Shown here piece by piece: positions 53,737 to 62,840 of a stretch of 64,000 nt of DNA (within the stretch, counting starts at the first letter, position 1; each line of letters starts with the position of its first letter). The notes under the pieces were generated by a model. It searched no databases, was not told where the DNA came from, and worked only from the letters and a program-made list of their open reading frames with translations. The position numbers and the translations under genes were made by a program. The stretch is from contig JAILXU010000011.1 in NCBI GenBank assembly GCA_045430275.1, positions 1-64,000 of the forward strand. The letters run 5' to 3'. This DNA comes from Oceanobacter sp045430275 (lineage in GTDB: Bacteria; Pseudomonadota; Gammaproteobacteria; Pseudomonadales; Oceanobacteraceae).

Positions 53737-54551
53737 CGCAACCTCAGAGCAATCACACCCGGCCTGTACCTGCCCTGTCACAACAAGTGATCTGGATAAC
53801 CGGAGCCTCCTCCGGGATTGGTGCCGCGCTGGTAGAGGCTCTTTATGGGCGCTGTGCCGGGGTGATCATTACAGCGCGTAATCGCGCATTGCTGACAAAG
53901 CTGGCACAGGGCCGCTCCAATATGCTGATTGCTCCGGCGGACATCACCGACCTGAAGCAAATGAAGCAAGCGGCAGAGGCCATTCGGCAGCGCTTTGGCC
54001 GGGTTGATACCCTGATCGCCAACGCCGGTACCTGTGAATATCTCGACACCCGCAGTTTTGAAAGCTGCCTGATACGGCGAGTATTTGATACCAATGTGAA
54101 CGGATTGGCTCACACGCTGGAGGTCGCCTTGCCACTGGTGCGCAACAGTCAGCGCGGCTATCTGGTCGGCATGAGCAGCAGCGCCACCTTTCTGCCCTTT
54201 GGCCGGGCCGAAGCCTACGGAGCCAGCAAGGCGGCGGTGTCTTATCTGATGGAGTCTCTGCGAGTTGACCTGGTCTCAGAACAGATCGATGTTTCCATCA
54301 TTAATCCCGGATTCGTACAAACACCGCTCACCGACCGCAACAACTTCACCATGCCCATGCGCATCAGCGCGGCTGAAGCCGCCGATGCCATCGTGCGCGA
54401 GCTGTCACACCGTCCGTGGGAGATTCACTTCCCGCGCCGCTTTATCTGGTTACTGAAATTGCTCGGGGCGTTACCCGCCTGTCTGCGTCATCGGCTGTCA
54501 TGCCGTCTGGCACAGCAAGGTTCCGATTCCGCCACTCACTCTCAGGAATAG
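53733..54551 (+). CDS. Short-chain dehydrogenase
   Basis: 272-residue classical SDR from the ATG at 53733 (overlaps the previous stop). NAD(P) motif VIWITGASSGIGAALVEAL (about 21-39), structural NAG in LIANAGTC, catalytic Ser in GMSSSATFL and Tyr-Lys in AEAYGASKAAVS. The C-terminal RFIWLLKLLGALP suggests membrane association. Substrate unknown; possibly a lipid intermediate given the neighbouring genes. Confidence 0.92.
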   Translation: MTQPQSNHTRPVPALSQQVIWITGASSGIGAALVEALYGRCAGVIITARNRALLTKLAQGRSNMLIAPADITDLKQMKQAAEAIRQRFGRVDTLIANAGTCEYLDTRSFESCLIRRVFDTNVNGLAHTLEVALPLVRNSQRGYLVGMSSSATFLPFGRAEAYGASKAAVSYLMESLRVDLVSEQIDVSIINPGFVQTPLTDRNNFTMPMRISAAEAADAIVRELSHRPWEIHFPRRFIWLLKLLGALPACLRHRLSCRLAQQGSDSATHSQE

Positions 54552-54563
54552 AGGCCATTTGTC

Positions 54564-55937
54564 ATGAATGTGCATGCCACTCCCCAAAAGCCGGTTGTCG
54601 CCGTGGTCGGTTCCGGCATCTCTGGCCTGACAACGGCCTATTTACTGCGTCACCAGTACGATGTGCACCTGTTTGAGCGTGAAGAGAGCTTCGGCGGCCA
54701 CACTGCCACCACAGACGTCACACTCGGCAACCAGACTTACCCGGTCAACACCGGCTTTATCGTCTTCAATGACTGGACGTACCCGAATTTCATCAAGCTG
54801 ATGGATGAGCTGAAGGTCGCCAGCGAAGACTCCGACATGAGCTTCAGCGTCAAGTGCGGACTGTCCGGTATGGAATACAACGGCCAGGACTTCAGCAGCC
54901 TGTTTGCCCGTCGTCGCAACGCCGTCAGCCCGGCGTTCTGGCGCATGATTTACGACATATTGCGCTTTAACCGCGAAACCCGTGCAGAGCTGCAAGCTCA
55001 TCAGGATCAAAGCACACTGCTCGACCCCGGTGAGACGCTGGGCAGATATCTTGATCGCAAGGGCTACGGCGGCTACTTTCGACGCTATTACATCATTCCC
55101 ATGGGCGCAGCGATCTGGTCATCCGGCACGGGCCAGATGATGGATTTTCCGGTGCTGTTTTTCCTCCGGTTTTTCAATAATCACGGCTTGCTGAGCGTCA
55201 AAAATCGTCCACAGTGGCGAGTGATCAGCGGCGGCTCACAAACCTATGTTCGGGCACTGCTGAAACACTTGCCGAGCCAGCACCACCACACCGGCACAGC
55301 AGTGGAATCCGTCCATCGTCACAGCAGTGGCGTAAGGCTGTCACTGCGCGATACCCGAACCGAAGCGCTGCGCACCTTTGAAGCAGACCACGTTGTGCTG
55401 GCCTGTCACAGCGACCAGGCGCTGGGCATGCTGGATCAGCCCACCGCAGACGAAACACACGTGCTCGGAGCCATTCCCTATCAGGACAACAGTGTGATCC
55501 TGCACACTGACGCCAGCGTTCTGCCAACGCGTCGCCAGGCCTGGGCAAGCTGGAATTACCATCTGGATGCCAGTCGTGAGCAGACCGTTTCGGTGACTTA
55601 CCATATGAACCGGCTGCAGAACTTTCACGATGCCCCGGAAGAGTTTTGCGTCACCCTAAACAACCCCGATGCCATCAATCCGCGTAAAGTGATCCGTCGT
55701 TTCAACTACGCTCATCCAGTCTTCACTGTGCCGGGAATTCAGGCTCAGCATCAACACCATCTGATCAGCAATCATGCCCAAACCCACCAGCGCACGCACT
55801 ACTGCGGTGCCTACTGGTTTAACGGTTTTCATGAAGACGGGGTGAACAGCGCCTTGCGGGTATGTCGCGATCTTGGAGTTCACTGGCCAACAGAAGGTGC
55901 CGACTTCGCCGCCCACACCAATCGGATACTGGTATGA
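54564..55937 (+). CDS. COG2907 flavin amine oxidase-like protein (UfaD-like)
   Basis: 457 residues. FAD motif VAVVGSGISGLTTAYLLR (about 12-29), LFEREESFGGHTATTDV (about 36-52), VNTGFIVFND (about 63) and a C-terminal YCGAYWFNGFHEDGVNSALR (about 413-432) with the FAD-binding end. This family is annotated as cyclopropane/cyclopropene fatty acid synthesis-associated oxidase; in Rhodobacter the UfaD member desaturates methylated fatty acids on the way to furan fatty acids (from memory). The methyltransferase two genes downstream fits. Substrate here is inferred. Confidence 0.88.
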   Translation: MNVHATPQKPVVAVVGSGISGLTTAYLLRHQYDVHLFEREESFGGHTATTDVTLGNQTYPVNTGFIVFNDWTYPNFIKLMDELKVASEDSDMSFSVKCGLSGMEYNGQDFSSLFARRRNAVSPAFWRMIYDILRFNRETRAELQAHQDQSTLLDPGETLGRYLDRKGYGGYFRRYYIIPMGAAIWSSGTGQMMDFPVLFFLRFFNNHGLLSVKNRPQWRVISGGSQTYVRALLKHLPSQHHHTGTAVESVHRHSSGVRLSLRDTRTEALRTFEADHVVLACHSDQALGMLDQPTADETHVLGAIPYQDNSVILHTDASVLPTRRQAWASWNYHLDASREQTVSVTYHMNRLQNFHDAPEEFCVTLNNPDAINPRKVIRRFNYAHPVFTVPGIQAQHQHHLISNHAQTHQRTHYCGAYWFNGFHEDGVNSALRVCRDLGVHWPTEGADFAAHTNRILV

Positions 55938-56839
55938 ACAGCGCCATCTACACCGGCTGGGTACGACACCGACGACTAACGCCTGTCCACCACAAGCTGG
56001 AATACCGGGTGTTTATGATGCTGGTCGATCTGGACGAACTGGCTCAGGTGTGTGATCTGCATCCGGCCTGGTCGCTGAACCATCGCAATCTGGCACAGTT
56101 CAAAACCCGCGATTATTTTGGCCAGCACGACCATCCCGCCGCCTTTCGCCAGACGGTAATCGACACCTTGCGAGCGGAATCCGGCTGCGCCGATATTCAA
56201 CGCGCCGAAATGCTGACTAACGCCCGATATATGGGCTTTTTGATCAACCCGGTTACCTTCTATTTCGGCTATGACGCCAGCAATCGTTGCCGGGCCATTC
56301 TGGCGGAAGTCACCAATACGCCCTGGGGCGAGCGCTTCCACTACACCCTGCTGACACCGCCGTCCGGTGCTGCTGAGGTCACCCCTGAAGACGCCACCCG
56401 GCTTCGGTGTGTGCTGCCCGAACGCACGTTCGAGAACAGCCGTAGCGACCAGTCCAATCACTATCGTTATCGGATTCAGAAAGCGTTTCATGTATCGCCT
56501 TTTAATCCCATGGATATGGAGTATCACTGGACGATTCAGCCGCCAGCGCAGTCATTGATGACGCATATGAATTTGCTGCGGGCTGGCCAGCGCGAGTTTG
56601 ACGCCACACTGAAACTGGAACGTCAGCCGCTGACATCGTCCTCGCTGGGGCGGGTCTTGCGTCACTTCCCGCTGATGACCACCAAGGTCGCGGCCGGTAT
56701 CTACTGGAACGCCGTCAAACTCTGGTGGCGTGGCAGCCCTTTCTATTCACACCCGAACAACAACCCGGAACAGGATCATCGACAGGGATTGCATCAGAAC
56801 ACTCATTCATCGGCTCAAACCAGGGGAGACCCGTCATGA
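55934..56839 (+). CDS. DUF1365 protein
   Basis: 301 residues from ATG 55934 (ATGA overlap). Motifs: VRHRRLTPVHHKLEYRVFMM (about 9-28), KTRDYFGQHDH, LTNARYMGFLINPVTFYFGYD (about 94-114, the strongest part of the family) and YRIQKAFHVSPFNPMDMEY (about 177-195). Function unknown; it is nearly always encoded between a COG2907 oxidase and a cyclopropane-synthase-like gene, suggesting a role in lipid modification. Confidence 0.92.
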   Translation: MNSAIYTGWVRHRRLTPVHHKLEYRVFMMLVDLDELAQVCDLHPAWSLNHRNLAQFKTRDYFGQHDHPAAFRQTVIDTLRAESGCADIQRAEMLTNARYMGFLINPVTFYFGYDASNRCRAILAEVTNTPWGERFHYTLLTPPSGAAEVTPEDATRLRCVLPERTFENSRSDQSNHYRYRIQKAFHVSPFNPMDMEYHWTIQPPAQSLMTHMNLLRAGQREFDATLKLERQPLTSSSLGRVLRHFPLMTTKVAAGIYWNAVKLWWRGSPFYSHPNNNPEQDHRQGLHQNTHSSAQTRGDPS

Positions 56840-58143
56840 AACCGTCCATTACCGGTCAGGCGACATCTGAATCACGCTTGCAAACCCCAGCACTGCCAGA
56901 AGCCCGGCAATGGCTGGATCGTGTTTGCCGCCAGGCCCTGTTGGCACGACTGGCGGACATTCAGGAGGCTCACCTGACCATTCGGGAAGGCCAACAGGTT
57001 CACTACCTCGGAGACACGCAGGCCGAACTGCGGGCCAGCATCAACATTCGTGACCCGGAAGCCTGGCGTTCCATCGCCCTGCACGGCAGTGTCGGCGCAG
57101 GCGAGTCTTATATGACGCACGATTGGGACTGTGATGATTTGCCCAGCCTGATACGCATTCTGGCGCGTAATAAACCGGTGCTGGATCGGGTTGATAACCA
57201 CTGGGGAGCGCGCTTGGGCAAATACGCACTCAGGCTTTGGCATCACAGCCAGCGCAACTCCGAGAAAGGCTCCCGCCGTAATATTGCCGCTCACTACGAT
57301 CTAGGGAACGCCATGTTCGAGCAGTTTCTTGATCCAACCATGATGTACTCCAGCGCCATCTTCCCCCACCCCGACAGCACGCTGGAACAGGCATCCTTGT
57401 ACAAACTGGAACGCATTTGTCAGAAGTTACAACTCACCGCCGACGATCACCTGATCGAGATCGGTACCGGCTGGGGAGCCATGGCCCTGTACGCTGCCAG
57501 CCATTATGGTTGTCGGGTCACGACCACCACAATTTCAGAAGAGCAGTACCAGCGCACCAGAGAGCGTGTGGAAGCCGCCGGGCTGCAGGATCGCATTACG
57601 CTGTTGAAACAGGACTATCGCCAACTCGAAGGCCAGTTCGATAAACTGGTGTCTATTGAAATGATCGAAGCCGTTGGGCATCAGTATCTGGGTACTTATT
57701 TCCAGACCATTGACCGCTTGCTGAAGCCCGACGGCATCGCCGTGATTCAGGCCATCACCATTGACGACTGGCGCTATGAACAAGCCAAATCCAACGTTGA
57801 TTTCATCAAGCGCTACATCTTCCCTGGCGGTTTCCTGCCCAGCATCACGGCCATTCAGCAGGCCATGAGCCACTACACCGAACTCAAGACCGTTCACCTG
57901 GAAGACATCACACCGCATTACGCCGAAACCCTGCGACGCTGGCGCAAGCGTTTCCTCTCAAACAGTGCAACCATTGAATCGCTGGGCTACGATCGTACCT
58001 TTACTCGCCTGTGGGATTTTTACTTTTCCTATTGCGAAGGTGGCTTTGATGAACGCGTGATTGGCACCGCTCAAATGGTCTTTGCCAAACCACGCAACCA
58101 GCGACCGGTGTTACTGGGCAAGCTGAAAGGCCGTCGTTACTGA
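56836..58143 (+). CDS. Cyclopropane fatty acid synthase-family methyltransferase (possibly UfaM-like)
   Basis: SAM-dependent enzyme acting on double bonds of membrane fatty acids. 435 residues from ATG 56836. Lipid-side motif YDLGNAMFEQFLDP (about 155), SAM motif IEIGTGWGAMAL (about 212-223), SIEMIEAVGH (Glu278) and YIFPGGFLPS. Compared with E. coli Cfa from memory, the bicarbonate-site residues Cys139 and His266 are replaced by Ser173 and Gln305, while Glu239 and Tyr317 are kept. It may therefore be a methylase rather than a true cyclopropane synthase. Confidence 0.9.
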   Translation: MKPSITGQATSESRLQTPALPEARQWLDRVCRQALLARLADIQEAHLTIREGQQVHYLGDTQAELRASINIRDPEAWRSIALHGSVGAGESYMTHDWDCDDLPSLIRILARNKPVLDRVDNHWGARLGKYALRLWHHSQRNSEKGSRRNIAAHYDLGNAMFEQFLDPTMMYSSAIFPHPDSTLEQASLYKLERICQKLQLTADDHLIEIGTGWGAMALYAASHYGCRVTTTTISEEQYQRTRERVEAAGLQDRITLLKQDYRQLEGQFDKLVSIEMIEAVGHQYLGTYFQTIDRLLKPDGIAVIQAITIDDWRYEQAKSNVDFIKRYIFPGGFLPSITAIQQAMSHYTELKTVHLEDITPHYAETLRRWRKRFLSNSATIESLGYDRTFTRLWDFYFSYCEGGFDERVIGTAQMVFAKPRNQRPVLLGKLKGRRY

Positions 58144-58217
58144 CAAAACCACCAATATATTCTTCAATAGCCAATAGCAGCGATCAAGCTGGGAAACATC
58201 ACAGGGAACGGTCTGCC

Positions 58218-60308
58218 ATGACACCACCAAGCAAAATTCACCTGACACTGTCTGCCTCTTTGCTATCCGGGCTGTTTTCAGCTCCGGCGGCCATCTCTCA
58301 GGACGCGGACGACAAGGCAGACGTGACCCTGCCAGAGCGTTATCAGGATGCCGAAGTGGTGGAAGTCATGGGTCGCCAGGAAACCCTGACAGAAGTGCCA
58401 GCTCGACGTTTGCTCAAGGTGCCGGGGTCTGGCAACGATCCCTTGCAGGCCATCGAAAGCCTGCCCGGCGTGGTGCTCGGGAATGGCCGTGACCCGGAAC
58501 CCGCCGTTCGGGGTTCGTCACCGGATGACAATGGCTATTTTATTGATTTCTTTCCGGTCGGTTACATTTTTCACAGCGACTCTTCCAGCATTCTGAACGA
58601 TAACGTGGTGGAACGTTTCAAGCTTGAATCGGCGGCCTTTGGCCCGGAATACAACGGTGCAACAGGGGCCGTTATCGACGCCTACTCGCGTTCACCGGAC
58701 TTTGACACCGGTCAGACGGTGATTGATGTCAGCCTGCTCAAGGCCGGACTGTTTATTGAGCAACCACTCTCTGACAATCAAGCGTTCTATCTTTCAGGTC
58801 GCCAGAGTCTGTTCCAGTACTACATCGAAAACCTGCTGGACGATGAAGAGTTCCAGTTCACCACCGTGCCCGAATATTACGACTATCAGGGCAAATACGA
58901 ATACCAGCCCAACGACAGCGAAAGCCTGGTGGTGCAAGTCATTGGCGCGCGCGACAAGGTTGGGCTGGAGTTTGACGAAGATTCCGATGAGCTGGCACAA
59001 GATCCTGGTCTGGAAGGCGGGCTGCAATTTGAAAAGTACTTCAACAGCCAGGGCATTCTGTGGGACAAGTTTTACGACAGTGGCTTGAGCCAGAAACTGG
59101 GCTTTTCACATCTGGAACAAAAGTTTCTGTTCGGCATTGGCAGCAATAGTCGCATTGACGTCAAAGTGAACGACTATCGTTTGCTGGGCTTGTTCAATTA
59201 CAACCTGACACCGGATCATGAACTGCAGTGGGGAGCTGATTTTGGCGTCACTCAAATCGGTTTCAAAGGTCGTTACTCCGGCCCACCATGTGACGAGTTC
59301 GACCCGGACTGTCGCCTGGTCGATGGCGAGGAAACCATTCAGGGCGGGGAGAAACTGTTCCTGAACAGCTACACCTTGCACCTGTCAGATAACTGGCTGA
59401 TCAGCGATACGTTTTCTGTCACTCCCGGCATACAGGCGTCTCAGGAAGATTATACCGACGAGTTCTTTCTGGAACCCAAGCTGCAAACCCGCTGGGAATG
59501 GGCACCCTGGTGGACACTCACCACCGGATACGGCAAATACCACGACTTCCCCGATGACAACTTTGGCCAGTACGCTCGCCACTACGGCAACCCGGATCTG
59601 AAAGTCACTCGCGCCACTCATTACGAAGTCGGGCTGGAACACGAATTACGTGAAGACATTCTCGTCAGCTTCGAAGCCTATTACAAAACCATGGACAAGC
59701 TGATCATTGCCCGTGAAGACAAGGACACTGTTTATCCAAATCTGACCAATGAGGAATACCTGGCACTGCCGCGCTACACCAACGATGCCGAAGGCAATTC
59801 CTGGGGCTTTGAGCTGTTCGTGAACAAGGATCTGGTTGACCGCTGGTACGGTTGGCTTTCCATCGCCTACTCACGCACTCAGAGAACCAACCTGCTGACT
59901 GATGAAGACTTCCGCTACGCCTACGATCAGCCATTGGTGATTAACGCCGTTGCCAATTATCAATGGAACGATCACTGGGAGATTGGTGCCAAATGGCGCT
60001 ATCAAAGTGGTCAGCTAATTACACCACTGACCGGTGCCGAACAGGACAGCAACAATCCCGAACTTTACAACCCGGTTTATGGTGAGCTGAACTCGGAGCG
60101 TCTGCCGTCGTATCACAAACTGGATGTGCGAGCGGATCGCACCTATTACTACACCGGTTGGGAGATGGATTTATATCTGGAAATTCTCAATCTTTATGCC
60201 CGCGATAATGTCATCGATTACCAATACAAGAATGCCGATTACAGCAAACGGGAAGATGTCACCGATTTACCAACCATTATGTCAGTGGGTATCAAATTGA
60301 AACTGTGA
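58218..60308 (+). CDS. TonB-dependent receptor
   Basis: Outer-membrane active transporter. 696 residues: signal peptide (1-28), TonB-box-like DAEVVEVMG (about 44-52), plug domain (about 55-165, ESLPGVVLGNGRDPEPAVRG), then a 22-strand barrel ending PTIMSVGIKLKL. A CDEFDPDC pair (about 360-367) sits in an extracellular loop. Ligand unknown. It starts 74 bases after the methyltransferase gene with no terminator between, so it may belong to the same regulon. Confidence 0.92.
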   Translation: MTPPSKIHLTLSASLLSGLFSAPAAISQDADDKADVTLPERYQDAEVVEVMGRQETLTEVPARRLLKVPGSGNDPLQAIESLPGVVLGNGRDPEPAVRGSSPDDNGYFIDFFPVGYIFHSDSSSILNDNVVERFKLESAAFGPEYNGATGAVIDAYSRSPDFDTGQTVIDVSLLKAGLFIEQPLSDNQAFYLSGRQSLFQYYIENLLDDEEFQFTTVPEYYDYQGKYEYQPNDSESLVVQVIGARDKVGLEFDEDSDELAQDPGLEGGLQFEKYFNSQGILWDKFYDSGLSQKLGFSHLEQKFLFGIGSNSRIDVKVNDYRLLGLFNYNLTPDHELQWGADFGVTQIGFKGRYSGPPCDEFDPDCRLVDGEETIQGGEKLFLNSYTLHLSDNWLISDTFSVTPGIQASQEDYTDEFFLEPKLQTRWEWAPWWTLTTGYGKYHDFPDDNFGQYARHYGNPDLKVTRATHYEVGLEHELREDILVSFEAYYKTMDKLIIAREDKDTVYPNLTNEEYLALPRYTNDAEGNSWGFELFVNKDLVDRWYGWLSIAYSRTQRTNLLTDEDFRYAYDQPLVINAVANYQWNDHWEIGAKWRYQSGQLITPLTGAEQDSNNPELYNPVYGELNSERLPSYHKLDVRADRTYYYTGWEMDLYLEILNLYARDNVIDYQYKNADYSKREDVTDLPTIMSVGIKLKL

Positions 60309-60349
60309 TCACATATCACACAATAAAATGCAAAAACCGGCCTTATAGT

Positions 60350-60381
60350 GAACAATGGTTTTTTTTAAGCTGCCATTGTTC
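60350..60381. repeat. Inverted repeat between the receptor and LysR genes
   Basis: GAACAATGG (60350-60358) pairs with CCATTGTTC (60373-60381) across a 14-base T-rich spacer. No T-run follows on the plus strand. It could bind a regulator (possibly the adjacent LysR protein) or weakly end the receptor transcript. Confidence 0.45.
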
Positions 60382-60451
60382 CAATAATTGTGGCACTCTA
60401 AACCGCATTGTTGACACTATGGCAACCCCGTAAGGCAGAGGAGCCAAACCT

Positions 60452-61411
60452 ATGCAAATTGGTAAACGCGAAGAGTTCGACCTCAATGAGATGGCGATCT
60501 TCGTTCATGTCGTCGAGGCTGGCAGCTTTACAGGGGCTGCCAGAAATCTGGGACTTCCAAAGTCCACCGTTAGCCGGAAAATCACCCAGTTGGAAGAACG
60601 ACTGGGAGTGCGACTGATTCAGCGCACGACCCGGAGCCTGAGACTGACGGACACCGGCAATGCCTACTACAATCATTGCTCGCGCATTCTGAGCGAGATT
60701 GAAGAAGCCAATATTGCCGTTACCCAGATGCAGACCACACCTACGGGTACTCTGCGCATTACGGCCCCGGTACTGTTTGGTTCTACCGTATTATCCACCC
60801 TGGTGGCCGAGTTCATCGATCAACACCCACAATTGAATGTGGATATGGTGTTGTCGGATCAGCAACTGGATCTGGTTCAGGAAGGCATTGATGTGGCGTT
60901 CCGCATTGGCCAACTGGAGGACTCTTCCCTGATTGGCCGCTACCTCGGCGATGTTCGCGCCTTGCTTTGTGCTGGATCAGACTACAGTCAGCGCCACGGT
61001 TTGCCCAAACATCCGGACGAGTTGTCACAACACCGCCTGATCAGTGCCAGCCAGTGGTTGCAATGGAACCTGATTGGCCCGGATGGCAACGAGGCAACGG
61101 TCAACGTCAAACCGCGTTTGCAAAGCAATGATTTTGCTTCCATCTTTGCCTTGGCTCTGTCGGGAGCGGGTATTGCTCCGGTGCCTGCGGTAATCGCCGC
61201 ACCCGCCCTGCATTCCGGGGAACTGGTGCCGGTATTGCCCGACTACCCGTTTGAAGCCAGCCCAATCCACGCTCTGTACCCCAGCAACCGTCACTTGTCG
61301 GCCAAGGTACGCAGCTTTGTGGATTTCGTGATCGACAATATTCGCCCCAACCCTCCCTGGGAAGTGGAAGTTCCCGATATGGCGACTCAGTCCGAGCCTA
61401 CAACTCACTAA
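60452..61411 (+). CDS. LysR-family transcriptional regulator
   Basis: 319 residues. N-terminal winged HTH (about 8-66: MAIFVHVVEAGSFTGAARNL, LGLPKSTVSRKITQLEERLG) and a periplasmic-binding-protein-like effector domain (about 95-300). It resembles the CrgA/DsdC-like LTTRs acting on quinone or aldehyde stress genes, but the target is not shown. It is transcribed in the same direction as the receptor gene and convergent to the thiolase. Confidence 0.93.
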   Translation: MQIGKREEFDLNEMAIFVHVVEAGSFTGAARNLGLPKSTVSRKITQLEERLGVRLIQRTTRSLRLTDTGNAYYNHCSRILSEIEEANIAVTQMQTTPTGTLRITAPVLFGSTVLSTLVAEFIDQHPQLNVDMVLSDQQLDLVQEGIDVAFRIGQLEDSSLIGRYLGDVRALLCAGSDYSQRHGLPKHPDELSQHRLISASQWLQWNLIGPDGNEATVNVKPRLQSNDFASIFALALSGAGIAPVPAVIAAPALHSGELVPVLPDYPFEASPIHALYPSNRHLSAKVRSFVDFVIDNIRPNPPWEVEVPDMATQSEPTTH

Positions 61412-61465
61412 ATCCAGGGGTGCTCTTCACTATCGCCCTGTTCTTTCCCTACTCTTCTCCCAGAC

Positions 61466-61496
61466 ACAAAAAAGCCGGATAGCAACGCTATCCGGC
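61466..61496 (-). terminator. Intrinsic terminator of the thiolase gene
   Basis: Minus-strand GCCGGATAGC-GTT-GCTATCCGGC, a perfect 10-bp stem followed by six T. On the plus strand it may also end the LysR transcript, although the T-run is on the minus side only. Confidence 0.9.
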
Positions 61497-61537
61497 AAAC
61501 ACAGATTTCACAGCAGTCTATCGTGAATCGTGAGGAG

Positions 61538-62719
61538 TTAAAGCATTTCCACGGCAACAGCGGTTGCCTCACCACCACCGATACACAGGGAAGCAACGCC
61601 TTTTTTCAGGCCTTGTTGCTTCAATGCGTACAACAGTGTGACCAGAATACGGGAACCACTGGAACCGATCGGATGACCCAGAGCACAGGCACCACCACGA
61701 ACGTTCACCTTGCTGTCATCCAGACCCATTTCACTGATCGCCAGCATGGATACCACAGCAAAGGCTTCATTAATTTCGTACAAGTCCACGTCATCTTTTG
61801 TCCAGCCCGCTTTATCCAGGGCTTTCTGGATCGCACCGATGGGCGCAATGGTGAACTCGGCAGGCAACTGGGCATGTGTTGAGTGAGACACAATGCGAGC
61901 CAGAGGCTGCAAGCCACGAGCATTGGCTTCGGATTCGCTCATCAGCAGCAGTGCAGAACCACCATCAGAGATCGAGCTGGAGTTCGCCGCTGTAACCGTG
62001 CCATCTTTCTTGAACGCAGGCTTCAGACCACGAATTTTGTCCATACGAGCGTTGCCAGGCTGCTCGTCGGTATCCACCACGGTTTCGCCGCGACGGGTTT
62101 TGATCGTTACAGGGGTAATTTCTTCTTTGAAGTCACCGTTTTCAATTGCCGCAATAGCACGTTCCAGAGAGCGAATGGCAAAGTCATCCATCGCCTCACG
62201 GGTAACATTGAAATCATCAGCACTTTTCTGAGCAAAAGTGCCCATCAGGCCGCCTTCGTAGGCATCTTCCAGACCATCAAAGAACATGTGGTCAATCACC
62301 TGGCCATGACCCATGCGCATACCGCTACGGGCTTTTGGCAACAGATACGGCGACTGGCTCATGCTTTCCATACCACCGGCCACCATCACATTGGCAGAAC
62401 CGGCCTTGATCTGATCGTGAGCCAGCATGACGGCTTTCATGCCAGAGCCACACATTTTGTTCACGGTGGTTGCACCAGCAGCATCCGGAATACCTGCTGC
62501 ACGAGAAGCCTGACGTGCTGGAGCCTGGCCCAGACCGGCTGGCAAAACACAACCCATCACCACTTCATCAACATCTGCAGCATCAATACCAGCACGCTCA
62601 ACGGCGGCCTTGATGGATGCGGCACACAGATCCGGGGAACGAACATCACTCAGAGCACCCATCATGCCACCCATTGGGGTACGCGCGGCACTTACAATTA
62701 CGACTGCATCCTGACTCAT
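61538..62719 (-). CDS. atoB: Acetyl-CoA C-acetyltransferase
   Basis: Biosynthetic thiolase: condenses two acetyl-CoA or cleaves acetoacetyl-CoA. 393 residues, the family norm. Catalytic Cys90 (NKMCGSGMKAV), His in GACALGHPIGSSG (about 349) and Cys in SLCIGGGEA (about 379). Could serve polyhydroxybutyrate, ketogenic amino acid or acetoacetate metabolism; no PHA genes are in view. Own terminator downstream. Confidence 0.95.
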   Translation of the reverse strand: MSQDAVVIVSAARTPMGGMMGALSDVRSPDLCAASIKAAVERAGIDAADVDEVVMGCVLPAGLGQAPARQASRAAGIPDAAGATTVNKMCGSGMKAVMLAHDQIKAGSANVMVAGGMESMSQSPYLLPKARSGMRMGHGQVIDHMFFDGLEDAYEGGLMGTFAQKSADDFNVTREAMDDFAIRSLERAIAAIENGDFKEEITPVTIKTRRGETVVDTDEQPGNARMDKIRGLKPAFKKDGTVTAANSSSISDGGSALLLMSESEANARGLQPLARIVSHSTHAQLPAEFTIAPIGAIQKALDKAGWTKDDVDLYEINEAFAVVSMLAISEMGLDDSKVNVRGGACALGHPIGSSGSRILVTLLYALKQQGLKKGVASLCIGGGEATAVAVEML

Positions 62720-62809
62720 AACAATTACCTTGAATTAGTGGATTGAAACACCCAAATACAGTTTACGTTAACGTCAACCAAGGTGTAAAAAAAGAGATGA
62801 CATGAAGCA

Positions 62810-62831
62810 CTCGGGTGCCGAGGCACCCGAG
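62810..62831 (-). terminator. Hairpin after livM
   Basis: CTCGGGTGCC-TC-GGCACCCGAG, a 10-bp perfect GC-rich stem, 9 bases past the livM stop. It has no immediate T-run (a T-tract comes about 20 bases later), so it may be a weak terminator or an mRNA-protecting structure. Confidence 0.55.
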
Positions 62832-62840
62832 AATTGCAGG

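Noticed and set aside
61883..62746. Open frame of 287 codons on the plus strand opposite the thiolase gene
   Set aside because: It is antisense to a complete acetyl-CoA acetyltransferase; the translation is rich in His, Thr and Arg with no domain. It reflects codon bias of the real gene.
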